Assembly: GCF_001667925.1 (NCBI RefSeq)
Contig: NZ_LZJR01000121.1
Coordinates: forward strand, 17,871 to 81,870
Direction: 5' to 3'
DNA from: Mycobacterium sp. E2479
Lineage (GTDB): Bacteria; Actinomycetota; Actinomycetes; Mycobacteriales; Mycobacteriaceae
Length of the DNA: 64,000 nucleotides
Each line of letters opens with the position of its first letter. Positions within the stretch are counted from its first letter, which is position 1. The notes beneath the pieces were generated by a model. It saw only the letters and a list, made by a program, of their open reading frames with translations, was not told the DNA's origin and did not search any database. Shown here one piece after another: positions 51,611 to 59,902 of the stretch. The position numbers and the translations under genes are program-made.

Positions 51611-52659
51611 ACGCCGCGCCCGCCGTGGCACCGGCTTGGGTCTTGCATGTGGACCTCGACCAGTTCTTAGCGTCGGTCGAGCTGCGCCGGCACCCCGAAT
51701 TGGCCGGGCTGCCGGTCATTGTCGGCGGCAGCGGCGACCCGAACGAACCCCGCAAGGTCGTCACCTGCGCCTCCTATGAGGCCCGGGAGTTCGGCGTGCG
51801 GGCGGGCATGCCGCTGCGTGCCGCCGCCCGTCGCTGCCCCGAGGCGACCTTCCTCCCCTCGGACCCGGCAGCCTACGACGCGGCGTCCGATCAGGTGATG
51901 GGTGTGCTGCGCGACCTGGGGCATCCAGTCGAAGTCTGGGGCTGGGACGAGGCCTACGTCGCGGTGACCGCACAGGATCCGAGCGAGGTCGCACAGCAGA
52001 TCCGCAGCGTCATCTCCTCGGAGACCGGGCTGTCCTGCTCGGTCGGCATCAGCGACAACAAGCAGCGCGCGAAGGTCGCCACCGGCTTCGCGAAACCGGG
52101 CGGCATTTTTGTGCTCACCGATGCCAACTGGATGCCCCTGATGGCCGATCGTCCGGTCGACGCGCTATGGAGCGTCGGACCCAAAACGGCGAAAAAACTT
52201 GCAGAACTTAACATTACGACGGTGTGGCAACTGGCCCACTGCGATCCGGAGTTACTGACGGCCACGTTCGGACCGCGCACCGGGCTGTGGCTGCTGTTGT
52301 TGGCCAAGGGCGGCGGCGACAGCCAGGTCAGCGCCGAACCGTGGGTGCCGCGCTCGCGCAGCCATGTCGTCACCTTTCCGCGCGATCTCACCGATCGATC
52401 CGAGATAGACGGGGCCGTAACGGATTTAGCGGAGCGGGCCCTGGCGGATGTGTCGGCGACGGGCCGAATCGTGATCCGGGTGGCGGTCACCGTGCGAACG
52501 GCAACCTTCTACACGCGCACCAAGATCCGCAAGCTCGATGCGCCCAGCACCGATCGCGACGTCATCGTGGCCGCGGCCCTTCGCGTTCTCGACCTATTCG
52601 AGCTCGACCGACCCGTCCGGCTGTTGGGAGTGCGTCTCGAGCTGGTAATGCCGGACTAG
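51607..52659 (+). CDS. dinB2: Y-family DNA polymerase, DinB2/DinP type
   Basis: This 350-residue translesion polymerase has HVDLDQFLASVEL near residues 14-26 (metal-binding Asp16), YEAREFGVRAGMP, and WGWDEAYVAV with the second acidic pair near residue 116, then the helix-hairpin-helix VGPKTAKKLAELNI. Leu21 sits where most DinB enzymes have Phe or Tyr, the steric gate against ribonucleotides. The DinB2 branch of M. smegmatis is reported to have Leu there and to incorporate ribonucleotides. I see no C-terminal beta-clamp motif. ATG 51607 overlaps the TetR stop. Confidence 0.92.
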   Translation: MNAAPAVAPAWVLHVDLDQFLASVELRRHPELAGLPVIVGGSGDPNEPRKVVTCASYEAREFGVRAGMPLRAAARRCPEATFLPSDPAAYDAASDQVMGVLRDLGHPVEVWGWDEAYVAVTAQDPSEVAQQIRSVISSETGLSCSVGISDNKQRAKVATGFAKPGGIFVLTDANWMPLMADRPVDALWSVGPKTAKKLAELNITTVWQLAHCDPELLTATFGPRTGLWLLLLAKGGGDSQVSAEPWVPRSRSHVVTFPRDLTDRSEIDGAVTDLAERALADVSATGRIVIRVAVTVRTATFYTRTKIRKLDAPSTDRDVIVAAALRVLDLFELDRPVRLLGVRLELVMPD

Positions 52660-52669
52660 CGCGGGCGGG

Positions 52670-53584
52670 CTAGGGCTGACAGTCCGCCTCCTCCTCAGCC
52701 CGCTGCACGGCCTGCATCGTCGGCCGGCCGGGCCGCAACGCGCGGGTGAAAATCACGTTCACGAGTCGCATCGCCACGCTATAAGGCCACCACGCAAGCC
52801 TTTTGAACGCATACAAGGCGCGGATGTCGACCGACGTGTAGATCAGGTATCGGTTCTTGGCCACCCCGGCCAGGATCTTGTCGGCGGCCCTTTCCGGCGA
52901 CACGGCATGGCCGGCGAACCGCTTCACCCACCGGGCGACGTTGGGGTCTTCCCGGTCCACCCCCGCGATCTCCACGGTGTTCACCAGCGGGGTGTTCACC
53001 GCACCCGGCACCACAACCGAGACCCCGATGCGGTGGCGGGCCAGGTCGAAGCGCAGCACCTCCGACAGGCCACGCAATCCGTACTTGCTGGCGCTGTAGG
53101 CGGCGTGCCAAGGCAGTGCCACCAGCCCGGCGGCAGAGGACACGTTGACCAGGTGCCCGCCGCGTTTGGCCGCCACCATGGGCGGGACGAAGGTCTCGAT
53201 GACGTGGATCGGCCCCATCAGGTTGATGGCGACCATCTTGCTCCACTGCTCATGGGTCAGCCGGTCGACGGTGCCCCACGCGGATACGCCGGCGATGTTG
53301 AGAACGACGTCCATGCTCGGATGTGCGGCGTGGACATCGGCGGCGAACGCGGCCACCTGGTCATAGTCGGCGATGTCGAGCGCCCGATGCTCGGGAACCT
53401 GGGCGCCCAGTGCCCGCGCGTCCGCCACGGTCTGTTCGAGGCCATCGCTGTCGCGGTCAGTCAGATAGAGCTCGGCACCTTGCGCTGCCAGCCGCAACGC
53501 GGTGGCGCGGCCGATGCCGCTCGCCGCGCCGGTGACAAGGCACCGCTTTCCCGCGAAAGACCGCCCGGATCCCCTCTGCGCCAT
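52670..53584 (-). CDS. Short-chain dehydrogenase/reductase, Rv3057c-like
   Basis: This 304-residue SDR has the cofactor motif VTGAASGIGRATAL near 18, NIAGVSAWG, catalytic Ser in VNVSSAAGLVAL and YSASK (Tyr/Lys). A C-terminal extension (RALYAFKRLAWWPYSVAMRLVN) is hydrophobic and may associate with membrane. ATG 53584 is chosen over a farther upstream start, because the extra 32 residues lack SDR character. It converges with dinB2, 11 bases apart, and shares its strand with the TetR gene upstream. Confidence 0.88.
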   Translation of the reverse strand: MAQRGSGRSFAGKRCLVTGAASGIGRATALRLAAQGAELYLTDRDSDGLEQTVADARALGAQVPEHRALDIADYDQVAAFAADVHAAHPSMDVVLNIAGVSAWGTVDRLTHEQWSKMVAINLMGPIHVIETFVPPMVAAKRGGHLVNVSSAAGLVALPWHAAYSASKYGLRGLSEVLRFDLARHRIGVSVVVPGAVNTPLVNTVEIAGVDREDPNVARWVKRFAGHAVSPERAADKILAGVAKNRYLIYTSVDIRALYAFKRLAWWPYSVAMRLVNVIFTRALRPGRPTMQAVQRAEEEADCQP

Positions 53585-53615
53585 TGCCGTGACGATACCG
53601 GCGGTAACACCCGCC

Positions 53616-54251
53616 CTAGGACCGACCGCCCCACAATGCGTGCAGCCACAACTGCTCGAGGAGGCGCACCCGTCGGTCACGGTCGCTGTCGCGCCCGGTC
53701 AGGATCGGGTCGCCGGTGAGCATCAGCGCGGTGGTGCCGGCCAGGGTGCGGATCAGCGTCGGAAGGTCGTCGCTGATCGGACTGGCCGTCCCCGCCTTCA
53801 TCTCAGCCTCGACGATCCCGACTATCTGGCCCAGCACCACCTCGAACTGCTGATCCAGCATGTTGCGGATCTCTACATCGGTGTTGCGGGCCTCGTTGCA
53901 CGCGGTCACCACGGGGTCGTTGTGTGCGTAGACGGCCGCGGCGCTGCCAACCATCCGCTTGGCGAACTGCTCGGGTGATTCGCCGGCCTGTCGGGGCGCG
54001 AAGTATTCGGTGAGCTCCTCGAGTTCTTCTGCGGCCTCGGCCATCAACTGTGCCAGCACCGCGTACTTGGAATCGAAGTAGAAGTAGAAGCCGGACCTCG
54101 CCACCCCGGCCCGCAGGCTGATGGTGCTGACCGACAATTCGGCAAATGGCTTCTCCTGCAGCAGTTCGCGCACCGCCTGCAAGATCGCCTGGCGTTGCTT
54201 GTCGCCACGCCGTCGTGCGCCCGGCTCTGGAGTGGCGGGGTGGCTGGTCAC
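53616..54251 (-). CDS. TetR-family regulator, Rv3058c-like
   Basis: This 211-residue protein has HTH LSVSTISLRAGVARSGFYFYFDSKYAVLAQLM near residue 39. GTG 54251 is preferred to farther upstream in-frame starts, which would run through the operator region and most of the gap to cyp136. It is divergent from cyp136, with two palindromes between, and is followed by the SDR 31 bases on, so it probably controls both the P450 and the TetR-SDR unit. Confidence 0.9.
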   Translation of the reverse strand: MTSHPATPEPGARRRGDKQRQAILQAVRELLQEKPFAELSVSTISLRAGVARSGFYFYFDSKYAVLAQLMAEAAEELEELTEYFAPRQAGESPEQFAKRMVGSAAAVYAHNDPVVTACNEARNTDVEIRNMLDQQFEVVLGQIVGIVEAEMKAGTASPISDDLPTLIRTLAGTTALMLTGDPILTGRDSDRDRRVRLLEQLWLHALWGGRS

Positions 54252-54283
54252 TCCCTGACCTTGCACCACGCCACGAAAAAAGC

Positions 54284-54341
54284 AAACTTGACAGCCGTCA
54301 AGTTTTTCGGCGAAGGTTATGAAATCAGTGACGGCCGTCAC
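54284..54341. promoter_or_regulatory. Two palindromic operators between TetR and cyp136
   Basis: AAACTTGAC (54284-54292), four bases, GTCAAGTTT (54297-54305) is a 9-bp dyad. GTGACGGCCGTCAC (54328-54341) is a perfect 14-bp palindrome. Both share the core TGACRGCCGTCA. The second ends 25 bases before the cyp136 start. Twin related sites between divergent genes strongly suggest binding by the adjacent TetR. Confidence 0.72.
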
Positions 54342-54366
54342 CCAGAGGGCACGCAAAGGAGCGTTC

Positions 54367-55848
54367 ATGACCGCCACCATCAGCACCCCGCACTACCTGC
54401 TGGATCAGGCGCGGCGCCGGTTCACGCCATCCATCAACAACTTTCCCGGCATGGGGATCGTCGAGCGCAGGCTGCTGAACACCGAGTTCCCGGAGCGCAA
54501 ACTCGCCGACCCCCCACCGGGCAGCGGGCTCAAGGCCGTCCTCGGCGACGCGGGCCTGCCGGTCATCGGGCACATCATCGAGATGCTGCGCGGCGGCCCC
54601 GACTACCTGCTGCACATGTACCAGACCAAGGGTCCGGTGGTCTTCGGGGACTCGCCCGTCCTGCCCGGCGTCGCCGCCCTGGGCCCGGACGCCGCCCAGG
54701 TCATCTACTCCAATCGCAACAAGGACTACTCCCAGCAGGGATGGGTGCCGGTAATCGGGCCGTTCTTCAACCGCGGTCTGATGCTGCTGGACTTCGAAGA
54801 GCACATGTTCCACCGCCGGATCATGCAGGAGGCCTTCGTCCGGTCCCGCCTGGTCAGCTATGTCGAGCGAATGGACCAGGTGGTCTCCCAGACCATCGCC
54901 AATGACTGGGTGGCCAATGACGCACGGTTCCTGCTCTACCCGGCCATGAAGGAGCTGACGCTCGACATCGCGTCGATGGTGTTCATGGGCCACGAGCCGG
55001 GAACCGACCGCGATCTCGTGACCAAGGTCAACAAGGCTTTTGCGGTCACCACGCGCGCCGGCAACGCGATCATCCGCACTCCCGTGCCGCCGTTCACCTG
55101 GTGGCGCGGGCTCAAGGCGCGTGAGCTGCTGGAGAACTACTTCCGCGAGCGGGTCAAGGAGCAGCGCGCGAACCCGGGCACCGACCTGTTGTCGGTGTTG
55201 TGCCAGACCGAAGACGAGGACGGCAACAAATTCTCCGACGACGACATCGTCAACCACATGATCTTTTTGATGATGGCCGCGCACGACACATCGACGTCGA
55301 CGGTGACAACGATGGCCTACCACCTGGCTTCCCACCCGGAATGGCAACAGCGCTGCCGCGAGGAATCGGATCGCCTGGGCGACGGGCCACTCGACATCGA
55401 TTCGCTGGAGAAGCTGGAGACGCTGGATCTGGTGATGAACGAATCAATCCGGATCGTGACGCCGGTGCAGTGGGCAATGCGTCAAACGGTGCGCGACACG
55501 GAGCTGCTGGGCTACTTCATCCCGAAGGGCACCAACGTCATCGCCTACCCGGGCATGAATCACCGGCTGCCCGAACTGTGGACCGACCCGCTGAAATTCG
55601 ACCCCGAGCGGTTCACCGAGCCGCGCAACGAGCACAAGCGGCACCGTTACGCGTTCACGCCCTTCGGCGGCGGCGCGCACAAGTGCATCGGGATGACGTT
55701 CGGGCAGTTGGAGATCAAGACGATCCTGCACCGCCTGCTGCGCAGGTACCGGCTCGAGCCACCCCGACCGGGCTACACATGCGAGTGGGATTACGGCGGC
55801 ATGCCCGTGCCGAAAGACGGCATGCCGATTGTGTTGCGTCCCCTGTAG
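54367..55848 (+). CDS. cyp136: Cytochrome P450, CYP136 type
   Basis: This 493-residue P450 has I-helix AAHDTSTST near 308, the ExxR motif NESIR, and the haem loop FTPFGGGAHKCIGMTFG with the Cys ligand near 446. A proximal YPGMNHRLPELWTDPLKFDPERF segment is also typical. ATG 54367 is the natural start after the operator region. Gene order matches Rv3059. Substrate is unknown; a sterol or terpenoid is possible but not indicated by the sequence. Confidence 0.94.
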   Translation: MTATISTPHYLLDQARRRFTPSINNFPGMGIVERRLLNTEFPERKLADPPPGSGLKAVLGDAGLPVIGHIIEMLRGGPDYLLHMYQTKGPVVFGDSPVLPGVAALGPDAAQVIYSNRNKDYSQQGWVPVIGPFFNRGLMLLDFEEHMFHRRIMQEAFVRSRLVSYVERMDQVVSQTIANDWVANDARFLLYPAMKELTLDIASMVFMGHEPGTDRDLVTKVNKAFAVTTRAGNAIIRTPVPPFTWWRGLKARELLENYFRERVKEQRANPGTDLLSVLCQTEDEDGNKFSDDDIVNHMIFLMMAAHDTSTSTVTTMAYHLASHPEWQQRCREESDRLGDGPLDIDSLEKLETLDLVMNESIRIVTPVQWAMRQTVRDTELLGYFIPKGTNVIAYPGMNHRLPELWTDPLKFDPERFTEPRNEHKRHRYAFTPFGGGAHKCIGMTFGQLEIKTILHRLLRRYRLEPPRPGYTCEWDYGGMPVPKDGMPIVLRPL

Positions 55849-55887
55849 CACGTCCGCGACCGCCGAGCGGCGCCTCGCGGCAGGGCC

Positions 55888-55931
55888 GAGTTTCATGTGC
55901 GCTATCACCGGCGCTAGCGCACATGAAACTC
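55888..55931. repeat. Perfect 17-bp stem hairpin between convergent genes
   Basis: GAGTTTCATGTGCGCTA (55888-55904), a 10-base loop, then its exact reverse complement TAGCGCACATGAAACTC (55915-55931). It lies between the convergent ends of cyp136 and the MEDS/ATPase gene. It may act as a two-way transcription barrier or be a small dispersed palindromic element; no T tract follows. Confidence 0.7.
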
Positions 55932-56032
55932 ACCCATCGATCTGGGCAGCAATTCCCTCGGCAGCGAATAGCCCGTCGCCGCAGGCGCTCCCGGTCCGGA
56001 ATTCGTGGGCCTGATGGCCGATTCGGGTCCTC

Positions 56033-57034
56033 TTACCCGGCCGGCCCGGTAGCAAGCTCGAACCGTAGATACGCCTGAATCGTCGTACCGGTCCTGGTGG
56101 TGTGGGTTCGCACCAGGTCCGAGATGGCGTTGACCAGATACAGGCCGCGGCTCGCGGGGCCGGACGGACCGGGGTCCAGGCGCCCCACCATCGGGTCGTC
56201 GAGTCGTCCGGTGTCACGCGCCTCGCAGACCAGATGCCCGTTGTCTTGCCAAAAAGCCAGCCGGCAGGCGCCCCCGGTATACATCAGGCTGTTGGTGGCC
56301 AACTCGGTGGCGACCAGCTGTAGATCCTCGATGCTCTCCTGGGACAACCCCATCCAGCCCGCATAGTCGACGGCGAAGGAACGCGCGGGCCGAAGGTCAG
56401 CCGACTTACGGACCATGTACGTGACCGCGCCGGGACCGGCGGCCAGCGGCCGGTTGCAGCGGTCCAGAACGTCGGCGGGAGCGTAGTCGCGGCTGCGTTG
56501 CAGCACACCGCCTTCCCACAGCAGCGGATGTGTCGCCCGCGCGTCGGACAGGACACCGCCGGGGAGCCGACCCGCGTCGTAGAGGCACAGGCTGGTCGCC
56601 GGGTAGCCGTCCATGGCCTCGTTGACGAGTGCTTCATGTTCCGTGCAGGCGACGAACTCCTCTTCAGTGCGGCCGGGCCACGCAAGTTGGCTGACGATCC
56701 GGACTCGCCGGTCCGGGTGCTCGTCGATGAAGGCGCCCTGCATTGCCATGAACCGGCTCGGGTTGCGGGCCAACTCGGTGATATCAACCATGCGCACGTC
56801 GGCCGGTGGGTCGCCACCGGCGTACAACCCGTCGCGCAGCAGCGCCAGCGTCTCGGCGGGTACGGCGAGCAGCACCGCCTCGTGCTGTGCCAGACCCTCG
56901 CCGACGAAGCGGCTTGCCAAATTTAGGAATTCCCGCTGAGAGTGATAAATCGATGCGGAGTGGACGAAACCGTATTGTCTGGTTTCGTTATCCGCCCTCA
57001 CTTCAGCGCTCTCGCTTTCGATCACCTGCGCCAA
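56033..57034 (-). CDS. MEDS-domain/ATPase anti-sigma-factor-like protein
   Basis: This protein has about 333 residues. The N-terminal half (YGFVHSASIYHSQREFLNLASRFVGEGLAQHEAVLLAVPAET) fits the MEDS sensory domain. The C-terminal half has an RsbW-like GHKL ATPase: LQLVATELATNSLMYTGG (N box) and DTGRLDDP...GRGLYLVN-type SRGLYLVNAISD. The start is TTG 57034 or GTG 57025. This domain pair occurs in RsbA-type anti-sigma regulators. A near-consensus SigF promoter lies 40 bases upstream. I do not recall a counterpart between Rv3059 and Rv3060c in M. tuberculosis. Confidence 0.82.
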   Translation of the reverse strand: MAQVIESESAEVRADNETRQYGFVHSASIYHSQREFLNLASRFVGEGLAQHEAVLLAVPAETLALLRDGLYAGGDPPADVRMVDITELARNPSRFMAMQGAFIDEHPDRRVRIVSQLAWPGRTEEEFVACTEHEALVNEAMDGYPATSLCLYDAGRLPGGVLSDARATHPLLWEGGVLQRSRDYAPADVLDRCNRPLAAGPGAVTYMVRKSADLRPARSFAVDYAGWMGLSQESIEDLQLVATELATNSLMYTGGACRLAFWQDNGHLVCEARDTGRLDDPMVGRLDPGPSGPASRGLYLVNAISDLVRTHTTRTGTTIQAYLRFELATGPAG

Positions 57035-57073
57035 CCCCCTGCTGGGTCGGCTGACGCCTCCCCCTATTCCCAG

Positions 57074-57099
57074 TACCCAAGACGGCCCTTCGCTATACC
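57074..57099 (-). promoter_or_regulatory. SigF-type promoter of the MEDS/ATPase gene
   Basis: On the minus strand: GGTAT (57099-57095), 16 bases, GGGTA (57078-57074) followed by C. This matches the mycobacterial SigF pattern GGWWT-N16-GGGTAY at every position. Transcription would start about 30 bases before the TTG. Confidence 0.6.
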
Positions 57100-57165
57100 G
57101 CGGAGCAGGTCACATTCAGGCGCGCCTCACTGACGGCACCGTGTCGATGACTCGTGATCACGCCG

Positions 57166-58623
57166 TCACAGCCACCACGAGGCGGCCGCGTCGAGATGAC
57201 GCCGGAGGCGATATGAGGCGACGCTCTCGTCGGCGGCCGCGACCGCCTCGACGATCCGCAGGTGAGCGTGGTGCACGGCCAGCACGTCGGACCAGGTCGG
57301 CAGCGCCTGGCCGCTGCTGGACCAGTGCCGGCGGAACAGCTCGACGATTATCCGGAGGAACAGATCCAGCAGCGTGTTGCCGGCGAGTTGCGCCAGGCCG
57401 ACGTGGAAGTTGAACTCTTCGGCGATTGCCTGCCGCACGTCGTCGGCCGTCGGCCGGGAGTTTTCCGGCGGCGCGCACCGATGCGCGGCCAAAAACCCCG
57501 CCACCTGCTTGTCGGACACCCGCTTGACGACCTTGGCCAGGTTGTCGACTTCGATGGCGTCGCGGACGCAGCGCAGGTCTTCGCGGCTGGGGCCGCGGTA
57601 CTGCAGGTGCAAGGCGATCGTTTCGATACTGGCCTGCGCCGCGGGTTCGGCGATCACGAGTCCGCCGCCGGGTCCGCGGCGCATGTGGGCTATCGAATGG
57701 TATTCGAGCAGCCGCACCGCCTCGCGAAGCACCGCGCGGCTCACCCGATAGCGCTGCAGCAGGGCCGTCTCGGTGCCGAAGACCGAACCCACCTGCCAGC
57801 CGCTGGCGGCGATGTCGTCGCCGATGGTGGCGGCCAGCATCTCGGCCAGTTTCCCCCCGGGCGCTTCGGCATCGAGCCGCCGGCGCCTCTTTCGCCCCCG
57901 GCTGGCGTCGCCCACGTGATGCTGCTGCAGCCAGCCGGTGACGGCCTCCACGTGGCGCTCGGACAGCGTCTTGGCTCGCGCGGCATCGCCGGCCGTGACG
58001 GCGGCGACGATCGCGGAGTGGTGCGCGTGCAGATGGTCGACCGCCTCCATGGCCTCGGTTGTCGAATCCGTCCGCGACGCCAGGGCATAGCGAGTGGTGA
58101 GCCGCATCAGGACATCGATAAAGAGTTGCAGCACCGGGTTTTTCGACTGTTCGGCCAGCGCGACGTGAAACTCGTCGTGCGGCACCGGCAGGCCCGGCTT
58201 CCATTGTTCCTCGGCGCGCAGCACCGCCCGCAGCCGCGCGATGCCGGCCTCGTCGATATGCTCGGCGGCGAGCGATGCCGCCAGCGGTTCGAGTACCAGA
58301 CGCGCGTTGAGCAAGTCGCCCGGCGTCGTGCCCAGATATTCGAGATAGATGACGACCGCGCGGGTGGCGGGCCCCGCATCCGGCTCGCAGATGTACAACC
58401 CGCCGTTGGGGCCGCGGCGCATCCGCGCGACCTGATGGTGTTCGACCAGCCGAACGGCTTCTCGCAGCACCGACCGGCTCACCCCGAAGCGCTGCTGCAG
58501 AGCCTGTTCGGAGCCCAGCGATTCGCCCACTGCCCAACCGCGACGAACGATATCGGCTTCGATGTCGCGGGCGAGGATCGAAGCGAGTTTGTTCTCCTGG
58601 CCTGTCCTTGGCTCCTCAGTCAT
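57166..58623 (-). CDS. Tandem GntR (FadR-type) regulator, Rv3060c-like
   Basis: This 485-residue protein is two complete GntR/FCD regulators in one chain. The first winged helix is near residue 33 (GSEQALQQRFGVSRSVLREAVRLVEHHQVARMRRGPNGGLYI) with an FCD domain to about 235. The second is near residue 285 (GTETALLQRYRVSRAVLREAVRLLEYHSIAHMRRGPGGGLVI) with another FCD domain to the end. FadR-type proteins usually dimerise, so one chain may be a built-in dimer. ATG 58623 starts it, 23 bases downstream of the thiolase gene. It probably senses an acyl-CoA of the neighbouring catabolic genes. Confidence 0.9.
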   Translation of the reverse strand: MTEEPRTGQENKLASILARDIEADIVRRGWAVGESLGSEQALQQRFGVSRSVLREAVRLVEHHQVARMRRGPNGGLYICEPDAGPATRAVVIYLEYLGTTPGDLLNARLVLEPLAASLAAEHIDEAGIARLRAVLRAEEQWKPGLPVPHDEFHVALAEQSKNPVLQLFIDVLMRLTTRYALASRTDSTTEAMEAVDHLHAHHSAIVAAVTAGDAARAKTLSERHVEAVTGWLQQHHVGDASRGRKRRRRLDAEAPGGKLAEMLAATIGDDIAASGWQVGSVFGTETALLQRYRVSRAVLREAVRLLEYHSIAHMRRGPGGGLVIAEPAAQASIETIALHLQYRGPSREDLRCVRDAIEVDNLAKVVKRVSDKQVAGFLAAHRCAPPENSRPTADDVRQAIAEEFNFHVGLAQLAGNTLLDLFLRIIVELFRRHWSSSGQALPTWSDVLAVHHAHLRIVEAVAAADESVASYRLRRHLDAAASWWL

Positions 58624-58646
58624 CCCCGGCTCGATCGCGCTCTGGA

Positions 58647-59840
58647 TCAACAGGTCAGCAGCATGCACCCCGCGACGGGCCCGCCGCCGACGGAAACGAC
58701 GCCCACCTCGGGGCGACGCGACACCTGCCGCTCCCCCGCGTCGCCCCGCAACTGCAGGCACCCTTCGTGCAGGGCCCAGTAGCCGTGCATGCGCCCCGCC
58801 GAAAGTTGGCCGCCGTAGGTGTTCAGCGGCAGCTGCCCGTCGCGGGCGATCCGCGCCGCGCCCTCGACGAACGGTCCGCCCTCGCCGTCGCCGCAAACCC
58901 CGAGCGCTTCCAGCCATGCCAGGGTGAGGTAGGTGAATCCGTCGTACAACTGGGCGACTTGGAGGTCGGCGGGCTTCAGCGTCGTGCGCGACCACATCTG
59001 CGCGGCGGCATCCGACATCGCCATCTTCGGATAGTCCGCGCGGTGAAACCACCCGCCGGCGCCGTCGGACCCGCCGATCGCCTCCACCGTCACCGCGCGG
59101 TGGGGGCAGTCGGCGGCGTGCTCCGCATGCGACACCACCACCGCGATCGATCCGTCGATCGGGACGTCGCAGTCCAGCAGCCCAAGTGGGGTCGAGACCG
59201 GCCGCGCGCTCAGGTAATCGGCCATCGTCATCGGATCCCGGTACACCGCGCGGGGATTCAGCGCCGCGTTGCGCCTGCCATTGAGCGCGATCCAGCCCAG
59301 CTGTTCTTTGGTGGTCCCGTACAGCTCCATGTGACGACGGCAGTTGAGCGCCAGCCAGTTGGCGGCCGAATAGGCGTGTGCCGCAACGAGATCGTTGACG
59401 TCGTCCATTGCCCCGACGGCGGGCTTCGGCTCACCTTCGGGTGTCTGGAACATCCGCGCCAGGGGCGGCGCAGACGCGTTCGCCTCCTGCTTGACCGGGA
59501 CCGTTCCGCCGAGCATCTGGATCGTCCGGTACACCACCACATGGCGGGCGCGGCGTTCGGCGACCGCGCGGCAGGCCGACATCACCGGCGACAGCAGGCC
59601 GCCGGTGCCGAAGCCCGACCCGCAGTCGGCGGCATCGATGCGCAGCTCGGCGTTGACGTCCACCGCGGGTGTGTCACCCAGCGTGGCGATGCCGTCGATG
59701 TCGGTCGGGGCCAGCCCGGCGTCCTCGATGGCGACGCGCACCGCCTCCATCGTCAGCTCCAGGCCGGGGATGCCGGTGCGGCGGCCGATGTGCGAGATCC
59801 CGATGCCGGACAAGATCGCGTCTTTCTCGAAATGCGCCAA
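58647..59840 (-). CDS. Thiolase-like lipid-transfer protein
   Basis: This 397-residue thiolase superfamily protein, of the type often called lipid-transfer protein, has ISHIGRRTGIPGLELTMEAVRVAIEDAGL, AAHAYSAANWLALNCRRHMELYGTT, AQLYDGFTYLTLAWLEALG and a closing SVGGGPVAGCMLLT. Members pair with DUF35 proteins and act as retro-aldolases or thiolases in side-chain degradation. TTG 59840 (MAHFEKDAILSGIG) is preferred to GTG 59918, which would run into the divergent DUF35 gene. Confidence 0.82.
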   Translation of the reverse strand: MAHFEKDAILSGIGISHIGRRTGIPGLELTMEAVRVAIEDAGLAPTDIDGIATLGDTPAVDVNAELRIDAADCGSGFGTGGLLSPVMSACRAVAERRARHVVVYRTIQMLGGTVPVKQEANASAPPLARMFQTPEGEPKPAVGAMDDVNDLVAAHAYSAANWLALNCRRHMELYGTTKEQLGWIALNGRRNAALNPRAVYRDPMTMADYLSARPVSTPLGLLDCDVPIDGSIAVVVSHAEHAADCPHRAVTVEAIGGSDGAGGWFHRADYPKMAMSDAAAQMWSRTTLKPADLQVAQLYDGFTYLTLAWLEALGVCGDGEGGPFVEGAARIARDGQLPLNTYGGQLSAGRMHGYWALHEGCLQLRGDAGERQVSRRPEVGVVSVGGGPVAGCMLLTC

Positions 59841-59884
59841 TGTACACCGCCCGTCAGACCGCACCGCACCGCGTCGAATCAATT

Positions 59885-59900
59885 GAGTGTACTGTATTCG
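59885..59900. promoter_or_regulatory. Shared 16-base motif, thiolase/DUF35 divergent promoter
   Basis: GAGTGTACTGTATTCG lies in the 62-bp gap between the divergent thiolase and DUF35 genes. It matches GAGTGTACTTAATGCG at 62554-62569, upstream of fadE22, at 13 of 16 positions. Both genes belong to the same acyl-CoA module, so a common regulator, perhaps the adjacent GntR, is plausible. Confidence 0.45.
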
Positions 59901-59902
59901 TC

